From Candidatus Woesearchaeota archaeon (lineage in GTDB: Archaea > Nanobdellota > Nanobdellia > Woesearchaeales > UBA11576): a stretch of DNA of 43,995 nucleotides. The notes beneath the pieces are model-generated. The model searched no databases, was not told the DNA's origin, and saw only the letters and a program-made list of their open reading frames with translations. Made by a program: the position numbers and the translations under genes. Positions 13,033 to 22,800 of this stretch are shown one piece after another. Numbering within the stretch: the first letter of the stretch is position 1; every line of letters begins with the position of its first letter. The DNA lies in contig JABJCP010000016.1 in NCBI GenBank assembly GCA_018668595.1, positions 1 to 43,995 on the forward strand. Direction: 5' to 3'.

Positions 13033-14142
13033 TTGACTAATGCTGAGTTGGATTCGAAACTTGATCAAAAAGATAGGATCAAAAAGTTAACTAGAGAGTT
13101 TGGTAGTAAATCTGCAAATATTATTTTTATTTCCGAAAAAAGATCATTGACTCCTATAGCTCCTTATGTTGCTGTTGCTGTTGGAGAAGAATGGATTAGT
13201 AGATTAAGCGAGATTAAAAAATTAGGTGATTGTAAAGTTAGAAGTAGTTCTCCTTTAGAAGATAGATTGGGTTTTAGTTTTGCAGGATTATTCAGAACTG
13301 AGAATTATGAAGGTCCACTTTATGTTGATTCTGTTTTAAGGTCTGCAAAGACTGGGCGTGTTCAAAAATACAAAGAAAGATATTCTATTTCAGGTTCTGA
13401 TGATATGGCTTTGCTATTTCATAAAACTGTTGAAGGAATTACTTGGCATATTTTGCGACACCCTCATAGAACAAATGTTTTAATTGTACAAAGCGATCTT
13501 TCTGATGATGATTACGTTTATAATTGTGAGGATGAGAAATTATATAACTCAAGGTCGATGGGTAATAATTTAGTAAGGAATCTTGTTGAATGTAGTGATT
13601 GTGCTTTGGACGAAGCAATTGCTCATTATTTAGATATTGAAAAATTATATTCTGGTAAAAATACTTATCATATGGAGTGTAAACTTTCTCCATTTTCTTT
13701 ATTGCAGTGGCGTCCAGCTTTTAAAATTACGACTGCAAATTGGGTTCATGAAAAATCTAATACTGATTTTTGTATGGGAATTTCTGATAAAGAAGGTTTT
13801 GATGCGCCTGTTTTTGTTTTTGATGGCAAAGTAGGATTGGATAAAGCAGCATTGGATGATTTTAATAATTCTAGAATTAAATCTTGTTCAGAACAAGGTG
13901 TTGTTTATGTTGAAAAATTGGATAATTATTTGTTAAATTATGGAGTTCCTTTAGATTTTATGTTTGACAAATCTTGTACTTTGATCACTGATTCTTATTC
14001 TGGAATTCTTAGGCATGATGGTTTAAGATCTATGCAGCATTTTAAACATTTGATGGTCGGAACTAAATTATATGTTAAAACTGGAGATGTATTGCGTGTG
14101 AGAACAGATGGTTGTTATGGTTCTGTTAAATCTATTAATTAA
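13033..14142 (+). CDS. Large soluble protein, unknown, TTG start (369 aa)
   Basis: A 369-residue protein and the last gene of the operon. The frame begins with TTG directly after the mini-gene stop; the first in-frame ATG is far inside, so either TTG is used by coupling or translation enters another way. Residues about 75-160 have a strand-turn-helix pattern (FSFAGLFRTENYEGPLYVDSV ... GITWHILRHPHRTN ... SDLSDDD) that faintly recalls the JAMM-like proteins upstream, but the HP and Ser/Asp spacing does not fit a working site. A similar pattern may recur at about 245-300 (DFCMGISDKEGFDAPVFVFD). The gene overlaps the convergent transglutaminase-like gene by 4 bp. Function unknown. Confidence 0.65.
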   Translation: MTNAELDSKLDQKDRIKKLTREFGSKSANIIFISEKRSLTPIAPYVAVAVGEEWISRLSEIKKLGDCKVRSSSPLEDRLGFSFAGLFRTENYEGPLYVDSVLRSAKTGRVQKYKERYSISGSDDMALLFHKTVEGITWHILRHPHRTNVLIVQSDLSDDDYVYNCEDEKLYNSRSMGNNLVRNLVECSDCALDEAIAHYLDIEKLYSGKNTYHMECKLSPFSLLQWRPAFKITTANWVHEKSNTDFCMGISDKEGFDAPVFVFDGKVGLDKAALDDFNNSRIKSCSEQGVVYVEKLDNYLLNYGVPLDFMFDKSCTLITDSYSGILRHDGLRSMQHFKHLMVGTKLYVKTGDVLRVRTDGCYGSVKSIN

Positions 14143-15053
14143 TTTCCCCATTTTATTTTATAACAATTTAATTCTGGTTCTGTTGGTTCGTAAAGTAGTT
14201 CATTTAATTTTGATCTTAGAATTATGTGTGGACTTCCGTCTGTTTGAGTAGTAGTTGTGTCGACGACGTATTCTTGTTTTTCGATCACCAATTTATTCCA
14301 TGCATGTCTAGAATAAATATTTCCTTTAAACTTATTGCCTTTTACTATTGTCGAATCCAATCCTGCGGTTTGTGCCATCATTTGAAACCAGATTGCCATT
14401 TGTCTGCATACTCCGTAGAATCCATCCTCTCTTTTGTATGAATCCATCACTACTGTTTCTGCTCCTGCGCGTATGTCGTGTCTGTCGACTTCATAATTGT
14501 CATATTTCACATTTTTTTTTATCCAACAAAAAATTTGTTCTGACACCTTTATTTGATCAATTGTTGGTTCAAATCCAAATCCTTTTTCAACAGATTCTTT
14601 TTTTGCATAAATGAGTCCTTGTGAAAGTTCTTTTGATTTTTTATCAAATCTTATTTTTGCTTGTCCTTTTCTGTATAAATTATTTTCATTGTGACCCATG
14701 TCTGTATATCCATCAGGTAAATATGATGGAATTCCTTTAGAAACAGTATCTCCTGTTGAAGGAAATAATAGGTGTTCTATGATTAATTCTAATTCTAGTG
14801 CTGCATTTACATATCTGTTTCTTCGCGAATTTGAATGTATCCAGCTTATTGCGCTATTCATTCTTCTAATTAGCGAGTGTGGTTCGTTAGAAAGTAGGTT
14901 TACAAAAACATTTAGTTGTTCATCTGTGGGTTTTGGAGCAATTTTTTTATCGCCATCTTGTTTGTAATGGTTTAGAATGTGTGGTTTTCCTTCTGCTGCA
15001 CTAACTATTAATCCTTGTTGTTGAGGTGATAATAATTCTGTTGTATTGTCCAT
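14139..15053 (-). CDS. Transglutaminase-like cysteine protein (304 aa)
   Basis: A 304-residue protein with the papain/transglutaminase-fold triad in order: Cys216 in GFYGVCRQMAIWFQMMAQTAG, His250 in SRHAWNKLVI, and Asp265 in YVVDTTT. Such proteins act as peptidases, amidases or cross-linkers. No signal peptide is visible, so it is probably cytoplasmic. The N-terminal 160 residues are mostly helical and unrecognised. It is convergent with, and overlaps by 4 bp, the last gene of the accessory operon; a minus-strand TATA-like GTTTAAAAG lies about 35 bp upstream of its ATG. Link to the operon is only positional. Confidence 0.85.
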   Translation of the reverse strand: MDNTTELLSPQQQGLIVSAAEGKPHILNHYKQDGDKKIAPKPTDEQLNVFVNLLSNEPHSLIRRMNSAISWIHSNSRRNRYVNAALELELIIEHLLFPSTGDTVSKGIPSYLPDGYTDMGHNENNLYRKGQAKIRFDKKSKELSQGLIYAKKESVEKGFGFEPTIDQIKVSEQIFCWIKKNVKYDNYEVDRHDIRAGAETVVMDSYKREDGFYGVCRQMAIWFQMMAQTAGLDSTIVKGNKFKGNIYSRHAWNKLVIEKQEYVVDTTTTQTDGSPHIILRSKLNELLYEPTEPELNCYKIKWGN

Positions 15054-15144
15054 AATTTTATTAATTATGTATGTAGTTCTTTTAAACTTTTCTATTTTAA
15101 ACTACTGAATCATAGTAAAAATAAGAAAGAAATTATAAAAAATT

Positions 15145-18100
15145 TTAGATTTTATCAAACATTATCTGCATCACATAATCTTTTACTTTGACTTCTTTTT
15201 TATTTTTGTGATCTTTTGCAGCATCTTGATCTGAAATTGTTAATGCCTCTGCTCCAACTTTATCTTTTATTTGGTCTTTCCACTTTTCAATGTTATTTTT
15301 CAAATCAGTTGCAACTTTTACAAATAATGTGATTCTATCTTGTTTTTGTAGTCCTGCTTCTTTTCTCAGTACTTGCACTCTTCGCATTAATTCTCGAGCA
15401 TATCCTTCGCCGTCTAGTTCTTCATTTCGAGTAGTATCTGTGTAAACAAATCCTCCTCTGAAATCAGTGTCTACATAATTACTTGGAACATCTCTTGTAA
15501 CCATTAAATGATCTTTTGTAATCTCGTAAGGTTCTGCATTTACTTTAACTACAAACTTTCCATCTGCTTCAATTTTATTCATTATACTTTCTGGACTTTG
15601 CATTGCAAGTTGTGCAATGATTCCTGGACTTTTATCTCCAAATTCAGGGCCGAGTTTTGAATAATCTGCTTTTACTCCGACTTTAACTTTGTCAAATTCT
15701 TCTTTTACAACAATTGATTTAACATTTGTTTGTGTCTTAATAAGTTCTCCAAGTTTTTCAACTGCAGTTTTTACTTCTGGTTTTGTCGATTCAATAATTA
15801 CTTCTTTTATTGGCCATCGTACGCCCAGACTTGCTCTTTCTCGAGTATTCAAAATAGCTTGTATTGTTGATTTTGCAATTTCAAATTCTTCTTCAAGTAA
15901 TGAGTCAATTAATTTTTCATCTGCATCAGGCCATTCTAACATATGAACACTTTCTTGTTCTAAACCAAATTCTGTTTTTAGATTTTGATATATTTTTTCA
16001 CATACAAATGGTGCTACTGTTGAAAATATTTTTACATTTTCCATTAAACAATAATATATTGTATTAAATACTGTTTTTTTCTCAGCATCACTGCCAGAAC
16101 TTTTATTTCGGGTTAACTGAATATATGTTCTACTTAATTCTAAAAACAAGTTTGTCATTAATGGAATTAGTTCATCTAATTTATATGTTTCATAATAGGC
16201 ACTAACTTTTTTTATTGTGGAATTAACTTTTGAAATTATGTATTTTTCTTCATCGCCAATTTCAATACTGTCGAGACCTTCTGGTTTAAATCCATTTAAC
16301 CTCGACATTTCAATCATGTATTTATGTACATTCCAAAGAACAATCAAATTTCTGTGACGTAGTTTTGCCTCATCCCAACTAAAACTTATATCTTCTCCAG
16401 CACTTGTTTCACAAAGATAATTTCTCATAGTATCTGTTCCGTGTTTGTCAATAAGTTCGTATGGAGAAATTACATTTCCAATGCTTTTACTCATCTTTAC
16501 TCCTTCAACATCTGTGAGCATTCCGTGCATGTATACTGATTTAAAGCAAGGTTTGTCAAATGCGAGAAATGATGCAACATGTAATAGGTTAAACCATCCT
16601 CTGATTTGTTCTTTTGCTTCTAAAATAAAATCTGCAGGATATAATTTTTCAAATAATTCTTTATTTTTAGGATAATCTAGTATGTTCCAACTTAGTGTTC
16701 CTGCATCAATCCACACGTCGAGAATATCAGGGAGTCTTTTCTTAAATCCTCCACATTTGCAGCTTATTTCTACTTCATCAATCCATGGTTTGTGTAGATT
16801 GTCTGGAACTGTTCCTGCTTTTTCTTTTAGTTCAAGCGCACTTCCAATAACATCGTAGTCTCCACAGTCAGAACATTTCCAAATTGGTACGGGTGTTCCC
16901 CAAAATCTTTGTTTTGTAATTGAATTATCTCTTAGGTTATCAAGCCATGAGTGGAATGCATTTTGTCCTGCTTTTGGAACCCATTTTATTTTTTGATTTG
17001 CGTCTTTCATTTGTTCTTTCAAATCTTCTACTTTGAAGAACCATTGTTTTGTTGTTCTAAAAACTACTGGGCTGCTACATCTTTCACAGTGAGCATAATC
17101 GTGTTCTACTTTTGTTGACGCAATTAGTATTCCTTCTTTATCAAGTTCTTCAATAAACTTTTTATCATCTTTTTTCGCTTGAAGTCCTGAAAACATTCCC
17201 ATTGTGTCTGGGAAAATTCCATCTTCTCTTAAATTATTAAATGGGGGTACATTTTCTCGTCGACCAACTTCATAATCTTCTGGTCCGCATCCTGGTGCAC
17301 AGTGTACTAGTCCTGTTCCTGCACTTAGGTTTACATATTCTGATGATAATATAATTGTGTGAACTTTTGGATGTTTTGTTTTTAGTTCTCCATAATATTT
17401 TATGTGTTTTGACCAAGGATGTTCATAATTGAGTCCTTCTAAGTCTTTTCCAGGAAACTCATCGAGAATTTCTAATTTATGTTCTGTAAAGTTTTGGATT
17501 ACTGGTGCTGCCAGTCCCTTTGCAAGTATCCATATTTCATCTCCTACTTTTGCTTTTACATAAGGTAGGTCGGGATGTACCATTACAGCTAGATTGTAAC
17601 AAATGGTCCAGGGTGTTGTCGTCCATATTACTACATATTCATTTTCTTTTCCAGCAACAGGGAATTTTACAAAAATAGAATCTTCCTCAACTTCTTTATA
17701 ATTGCATTCGTGTTTTGCCATTGCTGTTTGACAACTTGAACACCAACAGAGTGTTCTTAGTCCTTCGTACAGACGTCCTTTTTCATGTGCTTTTTTAATT
17801 AAGAACCATTCACCTTCAATATAACTATTATCTATTGGTAAGCATGCATTTTCATAATCCATCCAAACTCCCATTCGCCATAAGTCTATATTCATAAGTT
17901 CTGCATTTTCTTTTGAAAATTCCATGCATCGATTAATGAATTTTTCAACTCCGTATTCTTCAATTTCTTCTTTTGTTTTTAGCTTAAGTTCTGCCATTAC
18001 TTTTCGTGCAGTTGGAAGTCCGTGCATGTCATATGCTGCGCGGTCAAATACATCTAGTCCTTTCATTCTTTTGTATCTTAAAACCATATCTTTGAGACTA

Positions 18101-18318
18101 TTATTCCATGCGTGTCCCATGTGAAGTCGTCCAGAAGTATAAGGTGGACCTTGGATAAAGAAGAATGGTTTTTTTCCTGCTAAGCTTTTTTTGATTTTTG
18201 CATAAATATCTTTTTCTGCCCATAAGTCTAGTACGTCTTGTTCTACTTGGTTAAAATCAAAAGTTCCTATTTTTTCAGCTTGATTGTCAGTTGATTGTTT
18301 TGGTTCAGTTTCAGTCAT
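15145..18318 (-). CDS. ileS: Isoleucyl-tRNA synthetase
   Basis: A 1057-residue class Ia synthetase that charges tRNA-Ile with isoleucine. The HIGH motif is RLHMGHAWNN (about 61-70) after PPYTSG. YDMHGLPTARKVMAEL and the editing domain (VVIWTTTPWTICYNLAV; GTGLVHCAPGCGPEDY) follow. Zinc-ribbon cysteines are visible (YAHCERCSSP and WKCSDCGDY, with CKCGG). The KMSKS motif is VKMSKSIGN. The anticodon-binding region and an archaeal/eukaryal-type C-terminal extension complete it. The length is normal and all signature motifs are present. The editing strand and isoleucine-type contexts separate it from ValRS and LeuRS. It has its own promoter and a roughly 100-nt leader. Confidence 0.96.
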   Translation of the reverse strand: MTETEPKQSTDNQAEKIGTFDFNQVEQDVLDLWAEKDIYAKIKKSLAGKKPFFFIQGPPYTSGRLHMGHAWNNSLKDMVLRYKRMKGLDVFDRAAYDMHGLPTARKVMAELKLKTKEEIEEYGVEKFINRCMEFSKENAELMNIDLWRMGVWMDYENACLPIDNSYIEGEWFLIKKAHEKGRLYEGLRTLCWCSSCQTAMAKHECNYKEVEEDSIFVKFPVAGKENEYVVIWTTTPWTICYNLAVMVHPDLPYVKAKVGDEIWILAKGLAAPVIQNFTEHKLEILDEFPGKDLEGLNYEHPWSKHIKYYGELKTKHPKVHTIILSSEYVNLSAGTGLVHCAPGCGPEDYEVGRRENVPPFNNLREDGIFPDTMGMFSGLQAKKDDKKFIEELDKEGILIASTKVEHDYAHCERCSSPVVFRTTKQWFFKVEDLKEQMKDANQKIKWVPKAGQNAFHSWLDNLRDNSITKQRFWGTPVPIWKCSDCGDYDVIGSALELKEKAGTVPDNLHKPWIDEVEISCKCGGFKKRLPDILDVWIDAGTLSWNILDYPKNKELFEKLYPADFILEAKEQIRGWFNLLHVASFLAFDKPCFKSVYMHGMLTDVEGVKMSKSIGNVISPYELIDKHGTDTMRNYLCETSAGEDISFSWDEAKLRHRNLIVLWNVHKYMIEMSRLNGFKPEGLDSIEIGDEEKYIISKVNSTIKKVSAYYETYKLDELIPLMTNLFLELSRTYIQLTRNKSSGSDAEKKTVFNTIYYCLMENVKIFSTVAPFVCEKIYQNLKTEFGLEQESVHMLEWPDADEKLIDSLLEEEFEIAKSTIQAILNTRERASLGVRWPIKEVIIESTKPEVKTAVEKLGELIKTQTNVKSIVVKEEFDKVKVGVKADYSKLGPEFGDKSPGIIAQLAMQSPESIMNKIEADGKFVVKVNAEPYEITKDHLMVTRDVPSNYVDTDFRGGFVYTDTTRNEELDGEGYARELMRRVQVLRKEAGLQKQDRITLFVKVATDLKNNIEKWKDQIKDKVGAEALTISDQDAAKDHKNKKEVKVKDYVMQIMFDKI

Positions 18319-18670
18319 ATTTATCTTTCTCCTTTTTTTCTTCTTATGATTGTATTCTTCTTGTGATTGTATACTAGCTTCTTATAGTATATTATTATAG
18401 TATATTAGTTTATTATTAGTATGATGTAATTGCGTAGTCTAATTCGACCACTATTTATAAATTATATAGATAGTTTTGATTAACCTTCCAATCTGTAAAT
18501 TTAGTTGCTCAAGACATCGAAATCAAAACTCTCTTTGATAACTTTAAGTAAATTTATAAGATAATTAAAGTTATCTATAGCCTAAATTAGAAAGTACTAT
18601 AAAAATATTATGGATTTTATAAATAAAAAGAATAAAAATAAGGATTTTAGGGTTTAAGCAGGTTTAAACT
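18319..18670. promoter_or_regulatory. ileS promoter region with short direct repeats
   Basis: A minus-strand TATA box (TTTATAAATAG, about 18451-18461) would start ileS transcription near 18430, giving a leader of about 110 nt. The leader contains two copies of TTCTT(A/G)TGATTGTAT (about 18340-18375) and two of ATAGTATATTA (about 18375-18402). The rest, to 18670, lies downstream of the helical-repeat gene and shows nothing recognisable. Confidence 0.45.
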
Positions 18671-19444
18671 TCACTTCTGGCTAAAATTAGATTTAATAAA
18701 CTCTATCATAATACTATTTCCTGCTAATTTGTAGACTTCATATGCTGTGCTTACGAGTCCTTGCTTGATACATTCATCTCCTAGTTTGGAAAGTTTGTCT
18801 CTATCTTCTGCAAGTTCGTATGCCTTTGCTGCATAATTAAAGAATGGGTGTTTGAAGCATTTGTCTCCTAGCTCAACGAGTTTTTGTTTGTCGTCTATTG
18901 TTTTGTAAATTTCGAGTGCACTATCCCATTTTTCTCGTCTTACACATTCATCGCCTACTAGGCGTAATTTGTCGTGATTTTTTGCTGCTTTAAATGCTCT
19001 TATAGCGTCTGCAAATTTTGCATCTTTTGCACATCTCTCGCCGAGAATATTGAGCGCATCTACATTTTGTGCTAGTGCATATACATCGATTGCATTTGAG
19101 AATAGGCCTACTGTTTCATAATTTTTTCCTATTGCGGTTAGTTTGTCTTTGTTTTGTACAAACATGAATGCTTTGATTGCTTCTGCCATTTTTCCTTTTT
19201 TCAAACATTCATCTCCTACTTCATTTAGGAGTTTGGTTCGTGTAGCATCGTCAAACATTGAAAGATCTATGCTGTCTATTCCTTTTTCTATTAGCGTTGG
19301 AACTAATTTTCCAAATTTGGCTGTTTCGTGGGGTGTAGGGTTTTTTTGTTTATCCATTAGTTTTCTATTTTTATCTACAATTTCAGAAACCATTTTATCC
19401 ATTACTTTTTCACCTACAGTATCAGAAGAATTTATTTCACTCAT
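18671..19444 (-). CDS. Helical-repeat (TPR/SEL1-like) protein (257 aa)
   Basis: A 257-residue soluble protein. From about residue 60 to the end it is a run of five to six degenerate units of roughly 32 residues, with consensus DKL-x-LG(D/E)-x-C-x(4-8)-A-x2-A(Y/F)-x-LA. Examples are LRLVGDECVRREKWDSALEIY and LSKLGDECIKQGLVSTAYEVY. Such paired-helix repeats make scaffolds for protein-protein contact. The N-terminal 55 residues are a separate charged helical part. No catalytic motif. It stands alone on the minus strand with a leader of about 90 nt. The exact repeat family was not determined. Confidence 0.8.
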   Translation of the reverse strand: MSEINSSDTVGEKVMDKMVSEIVDKNRKLMDKQKNPTPHETAKFGKLVPTLIEKGIDSIDLSMFDDATRTKLLNEVGDECLKKGKMAEAIKAFMFVQNKDKLTAIGKNYETVGLFSNAIDVYALAQNVDALNILGERCAKDAKFADAIRAFKAAKNHDKLRLVGDECVRREKWDSALEIYKTIDDKQKLVELGDKCFKHPFFNYAAKAYELAEDRDKLSKLGDECIKQGLVSTAYEVYKLAGNSIMIEFIKSNFSQK

Positions 19445-19889
19445 TTTTTTAACCTCTCCGCGTTTTTTCGTTATTGTGCTAATTTTAACTCAGCAGCTAT
19501 TGTCTCGATGCCTCTTTTTTTATCTATTCTAAAGTAAAAAGTAGTTTATTAATCTTTCGAATCGCTTTATATTGCAAAAAAAATCGCATCACTTTTCAAG
19601 GTGAGGTTTATAAATCATTTTTGTTGTTGTAATGACTACTGCGGACTTTAGTCTGTAGTTTTTTAATCTATTTTCAGAAATGGGCGATTCTGCCAACTCA
19701 ACTGCTTAATCATTACTCGAAAGTCATAAAAAAAACAAAAATTTTATAAATAACTGCTATTTTTCTATTATATTATAGGTGGGTGGGAGATTTAAACAAC
19801 AAATTATTAGTTAGATTGTTTAATGCAATTATCAACAAGTAATAAGTTGAGTTTCTAAAAAAATTGAGGTTGATTAGGGAGATAGATCT
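19445..19889. promoter_or_regulatory. Divergent intergenic region with three promoters and a hairpin/T-run
   Basis: This 445-bp gap contains a minus-strand TATA-like element for the helical-repeat gene (about 19533-19543). It also contains a plus-strand TATA box TTTATAAAT (19607-19615) followed by a hairpin ending in six Ts, and a second plus-strand TATA box TTTATAAATAAC (about 19742-19753) for the 1510-residue gene. The latter leaves a leader of over 100 nt with ribosome-site candidate AGGGAGAT (about 19877-19884). Confidence 0.5.
19632..19672 (+). ncRNA. Possible short transcript: hairpin followed by T6
   Basis: About 25 bp after the TATA box at 19607-19615 comes a hairpin (ACTAC...GTAGT outside, GGAC-TTTA-GTCT inside with one G-U pair and a 3-base bulge) that runs directly into TTTTTT. 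It looks like a promoter-to-terminator unit of about 40 nt. An 8-codon frame (ATG at 19632, TAG at 19656) lies inside. Either a tiny RNA, an upstream attenuated start, or chance. Confidence 0.25.
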
Positions 19890-22800
19890 ATGGCTAAGAA
19901 AGGTAGTGGGAAGAAGAATGGCGAAAGTGAAGGTAAAAGTAAGGGTAATAGTAATGGTAATGGCAATAACAATTCTGCTAATGAACAATCTGAATTAAAA
20001 TCATATTCATTAAAACTTACAGGACCAATTAAAGGGCAAAAAGGAGTTCCAATGAATTTAATTAGAACAATTCGCGGAGCTGCAATAAATCTTGGTTATG
20101 CAATTCAAGGAAGTATTATTTCTGATAAAGAAGTTGAATTAAAAAGTGATGCACCAGTTGACCTGATAACTAGTTGGATTGAAACTGGGAAAAAAAAACA
20201 TAGAACAATTAAAAATTTTTTATTAGGTGAAATTAAAATCGACAAACAACCAGAGGTAAAAAATATGGCTAACAAATCTGATTCAAAAAAACAAATTCCA
20301 AAACAAAATCTTTCAAATCAGTCTGTTGAAGATATTATTCGAGCAACTGAAAAAACAAAAAAGCGTTTGCAAACAGAACTTGAAAGACTTCAACAAGAAA
20401 ATCGTGAATATCTTTTTAGTAATGAAAAATTGGTAACAGACCTTGATGCTGCTAAAGAACAAGTTAGTGGTTTTGATGCTATGTATTCAGTATTAGAGTC
20501 AGAACGAAATTCATTGGCAAAAAAAGCAGCTGATTTTGAAGAAAATTATGCTGGCCAAGTTTCAAAAAATAATGAATTAGAAACTAAATTGTCTACTGCT
20601 GAGGGTTCGTTGAAAACAACAACAAAGCTTATTGAAACTCAAGGAAAAAAGTTAGAAAATTTAACTAAACAACAAAAAGAATTAAAAGAAAAGTTAGAAA
20701 AGAAAACAAATGCTCTTAAAGCTGCTAAGTCTGGTTCAGGAGTTGATTTAGAAGAACATTCTTCTATAGCCGCAACATTAGAAAAAATGAACCAAGATGT
20801 TGATGCTGCTAAAAAATTAGTGGCAGTTTCAAATAGTCAAGCAGATGAATATAAAGCAGAACTTGGAGAGTTAAAAAAATCATATGAACAATTAGAAAAA
20901 AGAACTCTTGGAGAGGCAGATAATGCTCTTAATATTTTAGATGGATTTTTTCCAGGTTACTCGTCGGCAATTCTCGCATTTGGTAAGTTGGTAGATGGTA
21001 ATGATCCTCTTAAAGTTAAAACACCTGAATTCAAAAGTCTTCGTATGATTGTATCTTATCTTAATGGTATTTTTGGTGATGAAGCTGGCAATGCTGCATT
21101 TTATCAATATTTTTTAGACGAAAATGGAACTCAACGTGATGGTTTTAATCTTATTGATAGAGCATCTGCTTTGAAAAGAGAAAATAATGATTTAGAAAGA
21201 CAATTAGAAAATGCGAGAAAAAGTAGTGCTGCCGTGGAGTATAAAAAAACAATCAAACAATTAAAAGATCAATTAGGTAAAAATGCTGTAAATCTTAGCA
21301 GTTTAGAAAATGAATTAAGATCTAAAGACTCATATATTTCAAGTCTTGAATCTGAAAAACAAGTGATGGAAGATTCAATTGATGAAGCTCAAACAGCAAC
21401 AGATCAAGCAATAAAAGAATCTAAATTAATTGCAGACCGTATTTCTGATACAAAAGAACAGTATGCAAAACTTCAACAAGAATTAGACCTTGCAAAGAAA
21501 CGTGTTGATTTAACAGAAAAATCTTTAGAAAGTGCTTTAGGTTTATACTTATATACTCAACTTCCTGCAGTTAATCAAATTGCAAAAGATTATGGATCTC
21601 TTGATGATGCAAATTTTGAAGCTTTGAAAAATTATGCAGGTAGAGGATTTAAGTCAGTGATTGAGTTAATCGAACCTGATCTTGAAAAAGCTGGAATTAA
21701 AACTAGGGATTTGGATGAATTAAAAAATTCAGTTGCGGAGTTTTCAAAACCGTTTGAACAAACAAAACAGTATGAAGAATTATCTGGTGCTGCAAATATT
21801 GCAGAGCAAAGAATAGCTTACAGAGATTCAAAAGTTGTTGAATTAGAAACTCTTCCTGATTTTGTTCCTGCAGATTCAAAAGCTGCTCTTGAAATGGTTA
21901 TTGAAGCAATTAATGTTGATCAAGAAAATGCTGCAATATCTGCTTCAAAAGAGGCTAAGGAAAAATATGAATTATCTGCAAAGGTTTACCAAGATATTAG
22001 TGAAAAATTAAATGCAGTCGAGAATGGATCCGTTCTTACGCAAGATCAAAAAGATGTGGTTCAATTTTTAAAATCTAAACAAGCATCAATTCCAGGTATT
22101 GTGTTAAACAGTCAAGATAAAAATAATTATATTGTTGAGTTGCTTGTTCCTGCGGATGATGATTCTAAAAATTCAAGTTTGTTTAATGAATTTCAAGACA
22201 CAATAAACTTGTCTAAATATAATCCTGAAATTTCTTTTGAACCTGATTTTTTCAAAGCAAGATATTTAGTTCCAAAAGGAGATGATAATTCAAAATCCAG
22301 AGAACATACTGGAGTTGATGTAATTTCAGAAATTGGAAAAGTTTATTCACAGTCTAAATCTTATTTGGCAGGTGTGGGTCTTGATTTATTGAGTTTAGAA
22401 AGAGTTGTTTTTGATGGTAGTGATGGAGATTATTTAAAATCAGAAACACCTGAAGATAAAACTCCTCCGCCTTTGACATCAAGCAAAACCTCTGCAGATT
22501 CAGAATCAACAGTAGCGCTAGACCCGAAAACAAAATTTTGCGCACTTGTTGAAAATAATGATGTAGCTGCACTTTGTAATATCTTACAATTAAATGGGCT
22601 TGATTTAACTGAAAATTATTTTGGTTATGAGAAATCAATTGGTGATTTAGCAGAATCTCTTTGCAAAGGTGCTGATGAAGTTGGTTTAGTTTTCGATTTG
22701 AATAAGTATAAATTCCAGAGGCCTGAAGGGTGGTATGGTGCATTAGCGTGGATGGCAATTGAGTTAGAAGTTGCTAAAGAAAAAGATTTTTCACCGCGTA

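Noticed and set aside
13380-13550. Active JAMM metalloprotease in the 369-residue protein (RHPHRTN...SDLSDDD)
   Set aside because: HxHP is not intact and the distance to SxxD is too long, so an active site cannot be claimed.
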